A DNA stretch of 64,000 nucleotides from assembly GCA_951812925.1 (NCBI GenBank), contig OX638370.1:83372004-83436003 (forward strand), given 5' to 3'. The DNA comes from Calliopum simillimum. Lineage: Eukaryota > Arthropoda > Insecta > Diptera > Lauxaniidae. The position numbers and the translations under genes are program-made. Every line of letters starts with the position of its first letter. Position 1 is the first letter of the stretch. Positions 1 to 13,000 of the stretch are shown here, piece by piece. The notes beneath the pieces are model-generated. The model was given only the letters and a program-made list of their open reading frames with translations, was not told the DNA's origin and did no database searches.

Positions 1-715
1 TATGATTTAGATTTACTTTCATATTCCAATTTATGGGAAAGTCTTTTAATTTTCAATAAAGAAAATTTAATATCAGCTCTATTACTTTAGTACTGTGAAT
101 ACTCTTATTGTTTCACATAAATGGCGAAATTTTAAAAATTAATAGTAAATAGTCAACACTAGACGTTATAACGTTATTTCATACCACCGTTCAATTTTTA
201 CGATCTGGCAGCTTTTGTTGATCGGAAGTGACAAAACAGCTGATATGTTAGTAGAAGTGGTGTCGGTAATTTTTAAATGTGATATTTAGTGATATTTTAG
301 TGAAAATGTAATTATTTTGTGAAAAACATACTCTCTCAAATGGTTTCTTCAATATTCAGTAAGGTAAGTGCTAATTCCATTTGCTTTTCCAAATACTGGG
401 TGAATCTTTAGCTAATGAAGCGAGGTGAAGGATGAACTAAAGATACCGATACACGAAAACTTTGTAATTTGAAATAAAGTGAGTCTACATTCCCATCATA
501 TTTATATCTTTACTTAACGCATGACTTGGAATAAGGGCCGAACTAACACATCTTTTATATAAATTGTGCATTTCCACAGAAAGTTCCACCGTGACCGAAA
601 AATGAAATTCATCACATCGGAGTGATGGAAACAGGCTATTAACTAGCTGGATCCTAAATCTCTTGTGAGTTTCGGCACACGAAAGTGTCAATGTCCAATT
701 AATACTGAAATCAGA
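1..715. other. Intergenic, nothing recognised
   Basis: AT-rich DNA. No domain-bearing reading frame or splice-bounded exon was recognised on either strand. Confidence 0.4.
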
Positions 716-1875
716 GCACGCTAAGTGTACCAGCTGAAAATTTTTTGTCTCCGATTTCGCTCAAATTTGGCTATATGATAATTCTCATGTGCAAAATTAA
801 TAGTGCGAGAGGGTTTGATCCTAGTATCATGTGTAGTTAAAATACAAGGTGTTGAAGTTGGCGATTTTTGTGATTTTCATAAAAAGGGTGTATTTTCAAA
901 AATTTATAACTTACACAAAACTTTTTAAATTTATAATTGTAAGAAACTTATCCCATTAATTTTTAAATGTTATTTTTGTAATAAATATCACTTACAAAAA
1001 AAAAAAAAAAAACATTTACCAAAATGATGTATAACTCCAAATGAGACTCGGTCGCTACATGAGAGTTTTTGGATTTTGAACGCCCGCGGCAGACACTCTT
1101 TTTTTACTCAAGATGAAGGCGTCTAATGAAAAAAGTGTACTAGGCATAAAATGCTTAGAATCGTCCAAGAAATACTTGTGAATTTTTTTGAAATTTTTTT
1201 TATAATTTTTTTTATTTTTTTTTATATTTTTTTTTATAATTTTTTTATATTTTTTTAAAAATTTTTTTTTATAATTTTTTTTTAAATTTTTTAAAAATTG
1301 TAAAAAAAAAAAATTTTAAAACTTTCAAAAAATTCCCAAAGTTTCACACGTAATTCTTTGACGATTCTAAGCATTTTATGCCTAGTATCTACACTTTTTT
1401 CGTAAGATGCCTTCCTCTTGAGTAAAAAAAGAGTTTTGCCTGCCGTTCAAATGCCAAAAAATCTCATGCAGCGACCGAATCCCATCTGGAGCCATACATC
1501 ATTTTGAAGCTTATAAATTATGCTTCAATTTAAAGTACTTTTTTTAAAAAAATGCAAAAGTATTTTAAAATTTTAAAAGTTTTGGTGAACATTTTTTTTA
1601 TAAAAGTAATATTTTTTTATAAAAAGAGCATTTAAAAATAAATAGGATAAGTTTCTTACAATTATCAATTTACAAAGTTTTGTGTAAGTTATAAATTTTT
1701 GAAAATACACCTTTTTTATAAAAATCGACAACTTCAACACCCTTTATTTTAACAACAAATGGTACTAGGACCAAATCCTCTCGCACTATTAATCTTGCAC
1801 ACGGGTACTACCATATTGCCAAATTTGAGCGAAATCGGAGACAAAAAAATTTTCAACTGGCACGCTTGGCGTGTT
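716..1875. repeat. 1.16 kb foldback (imperfect palindrome) 1
   Basis: The left arm (about 716-1190) and right arm (about 1400-1875) are reverse complements with scattered mismatches: CACGCTAAGTGTACCAGCTG at the left edge pairs with CAACTGGCACGCTTGGCGTG at the right. Matching runs continue inward, e.g. the stretch around 1145-1165 (GGCATAAAATGCTTAGAATC) against 1362-1384. The centre near 1295 is almost only A and T. It lies 2 kb past the stop of the EGF/LamG gene. It looks like a foldback or long-hairpin transposon with no coding capacity seen. Confidence 0.8.
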
Positions 1876-3887
1876 TTGCTTCATATGTACATTAGGGTGG
1901 GCGTAAAATGACATGCTAGTCTTAAATAGTCGTAAATCGACCCCAACTGTCAAAAAAATTAGTCCCTTTTTTTAAATTTTTATATTGAGACCTGATGGGC
2001 TTTGTTGGGCCCTGATTGACCCTTTGTTCCATTTGTCTGTCTGTCTGTTGAAATAACGATTGCGATCAATTGGCTTAAGCTAGATGCATAAAACAGTTAA
2101 GTTACATATTACTAGACTGTCTGGGATTGAAAATGGGTGTGATCGGTGAATGTTCACGTCCACCTACCCTACAATGCTTTAAGGTTTGGTGTCTACAAAG
2201 CCTATTATCATTGACAATTCTTTTTCTAAAAACGTACATACCTTTATAGGTCGGAGTATAGGTAGGCACGGGCGTAATTTTTGAGGCCCAGCCCGGCTCG
2301 ATACTACCATATTATTACACATTTACGCTTTTTTTATGATTTGATTTTTTTGTCGAATCTAATTAGACTTTTTGTTTGAATTGAGTTACTCCATTTTCAT
2401 TCTAAGCCCCACATTTATACATTATTTTAAATATTTTTATGTTAGAACAGAATTTTTTCCAAGTTTATGCTTCTCAACCTATGTGGAATTTATGGGCTTT
2501 TGAGGTTAGGCCAGGGCCCGTACAAAACTTGATTTCAACGCCCAATCCTGTCGCCGAAGAGTACAAAACAACCCGGCCCGAAAACAGCTCTAGTAATCTG
2601 TAGTCTTAAAAGATTGACTCCAAAAAGTATTAATGAAGATTACTACAATAAGTTTTAGTTTAGGATATTTAACTCTAAATGTTGATATTCCGGTAACATT
2701 TGTGAAGATTATCAATATTGATGATGTTTGAACGCTCTGTGATAAAATCCTTTTTTTGTTTTTTGTTTCATTTACTTTTAATATGTGACTTGTTTTGTTC
2801 TAGTATGGTTTACATTTAGTTAAAATTTTATATGGGATATAAGTCTAACAATGACATAAATAAGTATATATGAGGTGCCTTTATACTTTTATCTTTATCT
2901 GCCACCTTATTAGATTTTTAACCCAGTTCATTTATGTCATTTGAATTCCCCCATTTTTTTTCTCTTTATAATGCAATTAGATTGTTTCTTTGTTGTTATG
3001 GTAATTTAACTAATTTCATTGATTCTTTTTTTTTCGTATAAATATTTTTTGCTTGTCTATATGGGGCTTTATTCGAAAAAGTTTTTTATTTTCAAAAAAT
3101 CTAAAAAAATTGTTGTTTTACTTATTTAGTTTTTGCGTTCACAAGCAGCGTTGTTTTATATATATATCGTACTATATAAATATTTTTTTAAATGTTATAT
3201 GTAGTTGTTTTTGTGGTTTTTCAACACATTTTTTATGATTTTTTTTTTTTTTAAATTTTCACTATAAAAAAATTTTTATTTCATACATCTTTTGTTGTTT
3301 TTGTTGTTATGTTTTAGTACTTAAATTTTAATCATACATCAGTTAACTTATCCGCTAACAACTACTACACTCATTTAGTATATCAATAATAATATGTTTC
3401 ATTTCATCATTTTGTTTCAATAAGGATTTTTTTCTTTTTTGTTGCTGTTATAAAATTAAAGTTGTAGAAAACCGCGCTTGCAAATGAGAGCACTTTACCT
3501 TATTATAGTTTCAACATCATACAGATCCAGTCATAATCGACTATAACCGTCGATATTATCGACCTTTTAGTATAATTTGATGCATTTTTGTTAATTCTTT
3601 CTTTGTTATATATTGACAGTCAAAGGCTCGTTCTAAGCATGCCTTGTTTTATTTATAATTTATATATATATATATATATATATGCTTTTATATATAAATA
3701 TATAATTTTTATTTTTTTTTTTATTTTGTTAGAAATTAATTATATTATATTTATTATTATACTTAAGTTTAGTATGAATTTTGTTTAAAAATTTAAAAAT
3801 TTTTTTTTATACAAACTCAATCCCATTAGAACGAAACAAAATATTACACTAATGATGTCAAGACGACATTTCCGTTCTGATGACGTT
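1876..3887. other. Intergenic region and 3' flank of the EGF/LamG gene
   Basis: Very AT-rich. It begins with a dispersed-repeat fragment (TACATTAGGGTGGGC at about 1888, a motif also found at about 63129 and, reversed, at about 36364). The part near 3650-3887 is the likely 3' UTR. It contains a TA dinucleotide run at 3660-3683. Confidence 0.4.
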
Positions 3888-4042
3888 TCAAAGTATTCCG
3901 GTTTCAACATTATGTGCTGTACCCAATGTATTAGGATCGAAATTTAACTTTAATTCGCCAGCCAAAACAATTTCTGATATGCATCCAATAATGCCACTAT
4001 TATATTTTCTACGTGTAAAATAACTGGCGTCGGGCATTCCAC
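3888..4042 (-). CDS. EGF/LamG gene exon 17: LamG3 end and stop codon
   Basis: 155 nt including TGA at 3890-3888; acceptor CTAAAAG. Encodes GMPDASYFTRRKYNSGIIGC then ISEIVLAGELKLN, the LamG ending around G-x-x-G-C-I. The protein stops 40 residues after that Cys. Several AATAAA-like signals occur on the minus strand within the AT-rich 200 bases below (about 3650-3725). Confidence 0.88.
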
Positions 4043-7000
4043 CTTTTAGAGGGGGTTAGATTGAAGAAAAGTTTAAATAACATTCGGCATGAACATGTTG
4101 AAATTTTCAAAACTTACCAACATAGAGACCAGTATCGGTATTTAATTGTCTTAACCTTCCTGGTGAACGTTGTGTTGGTGATTTTCTTCCATCGACTTCT
4201 AGGTAACCATCTTGTGAGTCTCTGTAATGGAATTATGGAAGAGTAAAATGTAATTCTTTTACTATTTCTTTAAAATATCATAATTCATGAGTCATTCCAA
4301 TCCAAAAAGGTAAACGAAAAAAAAACTTTGACTCCTTTTTCCAGCCGATTTAATGAACCGATTTAAGTTAAACTTATACCATTAAATAGTTTTTATGTTG
4401 CGAGTAGGCGATGCCACGCCCCTAAATAGAAAATACGCTCTTATAGCTAAACCAATCAATCGATTTTCATTACACTTGGTATGGAAATAGGGTTAACATT
4501 AAGGAACAATAATATGCTCTCTTGGTTTTCAAATGGGCTGTGCCACGTAAAGTAAAATTGAGTTGGTCGAATTTCTGCCGTAAGGCGAACCTAATACAAT
4601 TTAATTTGATTTACTCCATTTCAACAATATCATATTGTAAAATTTTCATTGTCTACTTAACTCTAAAATAAGTTTTAAAAATTGATGAAGAATTACTTTT
4701 TATAACGTATTTATCTCTATTAATATTCCATAATCATACACAGAAGTTTTACTACTTTAGTCGGCCAAATGCTAATGCGACATAAGTCACAATTATCTAC
4801 TGTTCAGGAAGCCAAAAAAAACGAAATTTCTTAAAAAAGAAAAATCAATGTTCTATCGAATGTTTGCTTTTATTTATAATAATCCATATATAAGGAGTGA
4901 GATCGAAAAAATCTTAACAAACGTTTTACCTAATAATTTTTTTTTTGGGTGTAAAATATAAAAATTTCTTTGATCTAGTTATCTTTGAAAAATATGTCAG
5001 TTGTTATTTTTAATGACAAACATGTTGATTTGTTGTGAGTTTGATCAAAATGAGTGAAGAAAAAAAAGTACGTCTTAAAATTATTAAAAAATTTCAAAAA
5101 AATCCAAATTAGTCCCACAAAAAATTGGCCAAAGAATTGAAGGTCTGCCGTCGAACTGTTTCCAATGTTATTCAACAGTTTCAAGAGAATTTGACCATCG
5201 ATAGGACACCTGGTTCGGTTAGAAAATAAGGACCACATGATATTGGAAAACCCAAGAAAATTGAAAGCATATCGAAAAGAACTCCAAACACATCTGCTAT
5301 AAAAGCTGTTCGGTTAGCCTAGTGCTCTGACTCTGAAGCCAATGCAAGTTTGAAAACATACAAGGTTCAAAAAGTTCCAGAAAGTAATGCTGCAAAAAAT
5401 TTACACGCCAAAAGTAGGGCTCGGAAATTAAAATCGAATTTCATACAAAAATATTCATGTTGTATAATGGACGACGAAACGTATGTACTGACAGATTTTA
5501 CGCAGCTTCCGGATCAAAATTTTTACGTTGCTGATGCTTCAGGAAATGTCGAAGAACAATTTAGAATCCAAAAGCAGCAAAAATTTCCCAAATAATTCCT
5601 GGTATGGCAACCTATATGCAGTTGCGGCAAAAGAAGCATGTCATTTGTTACAGTGGGCTCTATAAATACCGAAATATACATCAAAGAATGTTCGAAAAAA
5701 AGATTTCTTACTTTCATAAGAGAGCACAATGTGCCCACATATTTTTGGCCCGATTTGGCATCATGTCACTACGGCAAGAAAGATCTGGAGTGGTACCAAA
5801 GTAATAACATAGTTTTTGTACCAAGAGAGGCGAATCCTCCAAACTGTCCGGAGCTCCCACCAGAGGAGAGATATTGCGCTCTTGTGAAAGGAACTTAAAG
5901 AGCACAAAAAAGGTGTCCTTAAATATCGAAGATTTTAAAAGGTGATGGGCAAACTGTTCCAAGAAGGTGTCTGAAACAACTATCAAATCTCTAATGGAAA
6001 GCTTGCCAAAAAAGGTCCACGAGTTCATAAATAGTGGTTAGAACTATAAAAGTTATATTTTTCTGTAATTTGTAAAATATTATCAATTAAATAAAAAAAG
6101 AATCAAAACTCTAAGGTCAACCGTTTAAAAATTATTGAATTTTATATATGTTAAGATTTTTTCGATCTCACTCCTTATTATGAAGGCATATTAAATTTTG
6201 AAGAGTTAAGACTTATTAGAAAAAATCTATGGTCACCAAATCACAAAAAATCATTAAAATATGAGATTTGATGTATTGTTTCAAATGTTCTACCTCCGAT
6301 CTTTTCATACACACATTAAAAACTTAAAAAAAGCATAAATAGATGTAGTTTTGATCAATCTACATAAGTACCTAAATTGCTAATAACCTTCATTTTACTA
6401 ATTGGTCCAAATTTGTTAATTACCATCCATAAAGGACGTCATGGCTTCAGGGTGAAGGGAGGTCTAGCAAAATGTGACCATTTGTGACAGGGAGGGGGGA
6501 ATTCATGAAAATGTGACGTCCGGAATAATAATTCCAGTTGAGTAACTTTCCAGCCGAAAACATTCCTATTCCATACGATTCATTTCGTGAAACACAAAGT
6601 TTTGCACAAGACGAACAAGAAGTCGAGCAATGTATTGCCGAAAATTCGACCCATCAGAATAGCAGCAAAGCTTCAAAGAGAATGGATGACCATCATCTTA
6701 ACCGACGATGTTTGGCTAGACAAGGACGATTTAGATTTGACTGGTTTAGCGGATATTCCGAAGGAAAAAAAGGACAACGGAAAATCGGAAATTATTCCGA
6801 TAAGTTCAGCAGATATATGTTTTGTAAATCCAAGGCAAGAGATTTGAAAGAAAATTCTTCAGACTTGCATTTTATTATTATTTTAGAAATGTTATCATAA
6901 ATAAATGTTTCTATAAATGGCTATGAACTCTATTTGTTTTTACTGCTATTTATTTACCACATGCTATTGACGTTATTAACCGCGTGTGTAATTCTCGATT

Positions 7001-10000
7001 ATAGTTTTGTGACGTGACATATGGGGGGAGGGAGTCTAAAAAAATATGGCCATTACAAACTTTTTACGGGACAGCGTTTTTCGAGATCTGCATATTCGGT
7101 TCCATCTTGTGTCAAATATTGGCTTGAAATTTGAAGAGCTGGGAGCTATTTTTGTAGTCACTACCTAAATTTTTTTCATATGGGTTTTCCTACAAAAAAA
7201 AAAAAAAAAAACTAGTAAGAGTGTTACCTTTGGCCTGGCCAAACATTAAATACTCTACACTGCAATATTTCGAAAATTTTACTTGTGCGGGAGGTGCCAC
7301 GCCCTCTTGTCCGAGTGTACCCAGTTTTTGCTCAGAGCTTGCATTTACAGTTTTTAGTGTCCGAGTGAAATTTAGTTTGATTATCTCAAAAAACGTTACC
7401 AGTATAGCCTTTTAAAGCTTTTGTTAATAAGGCAGGTGCCACACCGTCTTGTCCGAGTTTGTCTAGTTTTTGCTCAGAGCGTTCATTTACAGTCCTTAGT
7501 GTTTTAGTGAAATTTGGTTGGATTATCTCTAATAACGCTTTCAGTATAGTATTTTGAAACTTTTGCTTATATGGGAGTTGCCACGCCTTTTAGTCCGAAT
7601 TCGCCTAGTTTTTGCTCAGAGCTAAAGCTTACCGTCCCTAGTATTAATGTGTATTTTGCTTGCGCTATAGCAAATAATGCTCCTAATATTGCGATCTGAA
7701 CATATTCTTTGTATTGGCGGTAGGCGTGGCTGTTGACCGATTTCGCTCATTTTCAATCCCTCGAGCTAACTTTGACGACAAATTCAGAGTACCATATTTC
7801 ATTGAATTATCTTGGTAAGTTTTCCCAAAAAAAAATGTATTTCCACGCGCAGACACCCAGTCAGCCAGACAGACAGACGGACATGGCTATATCGACTCAG
7901 AAGGTGACGCTGATCAAAAATATATGTTTTTTTCTATACATGTCACGTCTCCTTCTCAGCGTTACAAACGGAAGGATGTAGGGTACAAAAACAATACAAA
8001 AATGATCATGACTAAAAACTACGATTTTCGAGTTACCAACTTTTACGTTGGACTTAACGATATGTAGAACAGCATACCGTTTCATGTGAGTCACACCTTT
8101 AAACTACAATTTTAGACAGAAAATATCAACTATTTAAAATATTTTTGTACTCATTAAAAAAAGTGTTCTTTATTTTTGTTTCGAGACAGTTTTAAATGTT
8201 TAATGGCTTAAGATGGTTATACCGAAAGTTTTGTCAAATTCTATGAGGAAATGTCTCGTGAGTCACAATGGAATGAATGGGCCATATACGCAAGTTACAC
8301 CATATCTTATTTTTACAAAAATAGCTGAAATTAAAGTTTTACATATTTACCTTATTGCACGAACTCTATGCCAAAGTCCATCACTGACTTTGGTCATATT
8401 AAATCGTATATCAACTTCACCAGAACCCAAATCATAACGGAAGTGTAAATAACTGAAAGAAAATGCATAGTCAATTCTCGAGAGATGTTAGCCACAAAAA
8501 CCAAACTCAAAATACCAACCCATTCTCTATGCCCAATGATAGAAAATCATCATCTTCTTCAGTTGTTGCTTGACGACCAGTCCAGAGTATAACACCATTG
8601 CTGGAGTGTGTCTTGATGCGTAAATTCAAATCAATGTTATAGCTGATAATTTGACTCATTGTCTCAGCATCATTATAATGAAAATAACTATCTGAGCCGG
8701 CAAAACATGCGCCAAAGTTTTTCTTTACACCAATTTGATGATCTATTCCCGTCAGATCAAAACGCTTTAAGACACTCCAATCAGTTTGAGTTTGTGTATT
8801 GGGTTTCTCATCGGTGCTCTCAACAATAGGTTCAAGTAAATCGTCACCATTATCGTCATCATTATCATCTTCAGCTGTAATATCATCTTCATCATTGTCA
8901 TCAATTTGATCCTTCGCTTTTGCATTTGCGTCATTCATTACAGCTTCCTGCTGCTGCTCTAGGGCAGTTTTCGTATTATGCGTATTATGTGTATTGGCCA
9001 TAATACGTTTCATATCCTGTACGAATTGTTTTTTATGTGCATCATCTGCATCGTCGTCATCATCGAATAGTGTTTTATCCATTTCAGCATAGGGTGGTTC
9101 AGCATAATCTTCCACCATATGACCATGTTCGTGTAAATGATCATATTCATTGTGTCCGCCAAAATCCTGATATTGTGTATCCTCTTCGTCATTGTCGATA
9201 TCGATGTCCTCCTCATTTGAGGTGTTTGATGTTTCCAAATCAATGTTATCAAATGTTAAAATATCACTTTCTGGATTGGTTTGAAAGCTCTCGTAGTGTG
9301 TGGGTAGTTTACTTAATTTTTGCTCGATATGCTTGTGATATGGGTCATGTTTGGTGTTGGTGGTTGCGGCTTCATCGGCGGCATAATATTGATGTTGATG
9401 ATGTTGGTGGTGTTCACCTTTGCCTTGATGTTTTGATATGTATTTCATTTTAGGATTTCGTTGTATTTTTGCTAAATTACGTTGTGCTTTTTCATTGTGT
9501 CCATATTTTCTATGCATTGCATGTACATCGCGAAAGATGATATCATCATCATCAGTAAAGTCTTCGTGCTGCATTTCGATAGCGGAAGGTGGTAATGGTG
9601 CTGTTGTTGTTGTTGTTAATAGTGGTGTTGTTCTTGCTGTTGTTGCTGTCGTTGTAGGTAATGGTATTGTGATTGCTGCCATCGTCGCTATGCTACCTTT
9701 GCGCACGTATTTATTCTGCACCTTACCATGATGTTTCGCTCTAATTTTCTTCATTTTCAGTTCGTATTCCGTGTTGTGCTGCTGCTTTGAATCAATCGCT
9801 GCTGCTGCTGCTGACTTGCTTTTATTTTTAGCCTTATTGATTCGTAATTCCTCCATAGGTACCTCAGCCGCCTTATTGCATTGCGCATTATATGCGCTAC
9901 AACGGCATTCGTAACTTTCCATTTGTGGTATACATTGAGCAAGTGGGCCACATGGACGTGCTACGCAAGCATGCGGACAGTTGCCAATGTTTGTGCCACC

Positions 10001-13000
10001 TAGTGCTTCGGAGATGATTGAAAGTGCATGACCATTGATGTCAACCTGCAGGATGCAGAGGCATTAGATAAATATATAGTTTTAATCATATAAACTAGAC
10101 ATTCACTCCTCACGGCGATAAGGTTTCACTTACCTTTTGTATGCAGCCTACAAAGTATGGCTTATACTTCAGATCCAATGGCAAATTGTCCATATGCTTT
10201 ACACCGCCAAGATATAAATTGTGTGGCAATGATAAATGCCAAAAGCCATTCGATGATATGGTCATTACCTCAGGCGAGTTATCAACCTAACAAGGAAAAA
10301 ATAGTGAAATATAAGTTAAATGAATGAGATAAAAAGTAGGGTTTCCATAGAGAACCTTAAGCACAGCTAAACGTGCTGTTCGTGAAACTTTTATTGTATG
10401 CCATTGTCCAATGGAAAGTGGATGTTCGCTTCTGAAAAAATAAAACGCAAAAGATAATTTGTAATAATTGTATGGTTTGGTCAAATTTTAAATGTTTACT
10501 TTTCGTTAAGTAGCTCCTAAACATAAATCTCAAGTTGACCAGTTAGACCAACTTTAGGAAAGTTTCAAAAGGGATTGGCGCAATTTAATGCATTACACAT
10601 CAGAGAGTATCTATAGCGATGCACGATATTTGGTTATCGACATGTTAAACGTCTATCCGTCATCAACAACGTTTTGATCTTTACAAAAACCAATACAGAA
10701 TTAGCGTTCCAGACTTACCATGACGTTATATAACTTTTAACAATAGAAGTTTTCCCCGCAAAACTTTCCACCGATTTTGGGAGTTAGTCTTTGGATTAAA
10801 GCTTAAAAATGTACAGCGAAGAACCCTTCAACTTGTGGGAGAATCTTCACGAAAAATTTAACGACCTACTTGCAATGGTTTAATTTTCCAAAGCGTAGTT
10901 CGTTATGGATAAAATTGCCGAGGAACAGACTGCAGGAAGATAATATGCGAGATAAATGCATAGGGTAAGGTCAAATACTCCAAGGTTGTAGAAGAGTACA
11001 GAGCCGTTAAAATTCCAACTTGAATCAGAAGACACTATCAATTGGCACAAAACGCAATATGTTATCTGAAGTGAAGAATGCGGTAGTCCCGAAGACACAA
11101 GAGTAACGATTACTGCAATGACAAATAGACGCTAAAACACGATAAGGAAGGACTCTTTTTAACTTCGCAGATGAACTATGCAGCAGCGCAAAATAGTCAC
11201 TGAAAGACATCCAAAGCATGAACTTTGAACAGACAGAATATGCTTTATAAAGCTAAGCACTTCGATTAAATATTTAAATATAAATTTCAAGCATTATCCA
11301 ATGATTTTATTAAATATATATTATATTTTCTCATCCAAACAAATTGTTTTGTCAGTGTACATTCAGGTACTCCGACCTCGAATAAATCTCATTTTATTCG
11401 CATGCATGACATTTTATCTCAAAATGCAACTGAGTTTTATAAAATTTTCAATTCTGTTTTTTTTTTTTACTTCATAAACAACGAAAACAACTTACCTAAC
11501 TAAAGCTGGACCACTGCCGAGTTCAAAAGCAAACTCTACATAACCGTTGCTTAGTGACAGTGAAATAAAATCACCTTGACGTTCTGGTCCAGAGTATAAA
11601 ATAATACCATCAGTATGCTCTGGTTTAAGTATAATCTTTAACAGAAATAACACAATTGAAATATTTAGCATTTATGACATGTATTTTAAGCAAACCTTTA
11701 GTTCTAGCCAGATGAGAGCGCTGTCACCCAAAGGCGCATAACGCAGGAATGATGAGCCATTAAATGCGGGCACCTACGAAAAAAAAGAAGAGAAGTAAAG
11801 AATAAAGTGTAAGAAGTTGAGGCAATTGTCTAAAGACAAATCTCTTAAAAAACTCCCTTTGCGATAACAAAACATTTGACTTACTTGTAAATCCATGCGT
11901 ATTTCACATAGATCACCCACAAAACCAATTGGGCACAAGCAGACAGCACCCTGATCGGAGGGCAAACATTTGCCACCATGTTGACAAGGATATTTAAAGC
12001 ATTTATCAGTAACGCAATCCTCTGTAATATTTAAAATTTAAATTAGTACCGAGGTAAAGAGAAATTCGAATGTCAAGAATTTTACTCACGTAAATCAAAC
12101 CCTTTGGTTACATCACCAAGTGGATGTTCTTCAAATTTATACTCATGCTCGTTGGCTACAAAACGTCGTATACAACCAACAAAGCCTTCATTTATTGGCA
12201 ATCGCTTGGCTAAACCTGTGATATTGCCAGTACCGCCAAGAAATACTGGCTCTCGGAATGTTATACGCGAGAAGAGACCCTATACGAGAGAAAATTTCAC
12301 ATTTGTGTTAGTTAACATGCTTAGTAAATTTATTGAAAAAGCTTACATTTGAACGTCCTTGCACACGTGTACCATGGTTTAGCACCAGCCAAGCGTCCCA
12401 GCGATGACGGTAGATAATTACAGAATTCCATTCATTCAAAAGTATTGTTTCTTTGGAGCGTACACTGCCAACGCCAGAGCCACAATCAAACCTATAATAG
12501 GGGAAAACAATAAAAATAATTAGGGAAACTTAATCAGGCATGTTCTCAATTCCATCGATTCGACTTTGAAATGGAATCAACTTTAAGGTGCTTTGCCATT
12601 CGATATTGAACACCACATCGGAATTGCAAATCAGATTGAAACCAGTATCCAATTTTATTAATAGCAATGAAATTCCGATTCCATTTTGTTTTTCGAAACG
12701 CAGAGCAATTTAAGATTGATTCCATTCCGATTCCGATCGAAGTCGAAGTTGAGAACATGCCTGATTATCACGTACTCAGTTTATGATCACATTGAAATAA
12801 TACAAGGCAAAATTGAAGAAAAATATCACGATATCTAACAAACATAAGCTCAACATTATGAGTGCGAACGATTACACAGTGCAACAAATTGAGGGGGAAA
12901 AACTTTGAAGCTCCATTAAGCTTGAGAACCGAGTAATTGTTGCTTTTAAGCGCAGAACTCTACGTATTTGGCCATATGGTGCACACCTAGGATAGCCATA

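Noticed and set aside
485..691. Possible extra 3' exon of the EGF/LamG gene
   Set aside because: LamG3 and its stop codon are complete at 3888, and this frame shows no domain.
9037..9731. Plus-strand open frames across the large linker exon
   Set aside because: They are antisense shadows of the acidic and His-rich coding exon, whose minus-strand frame has EGF and LamG sequence on each side.
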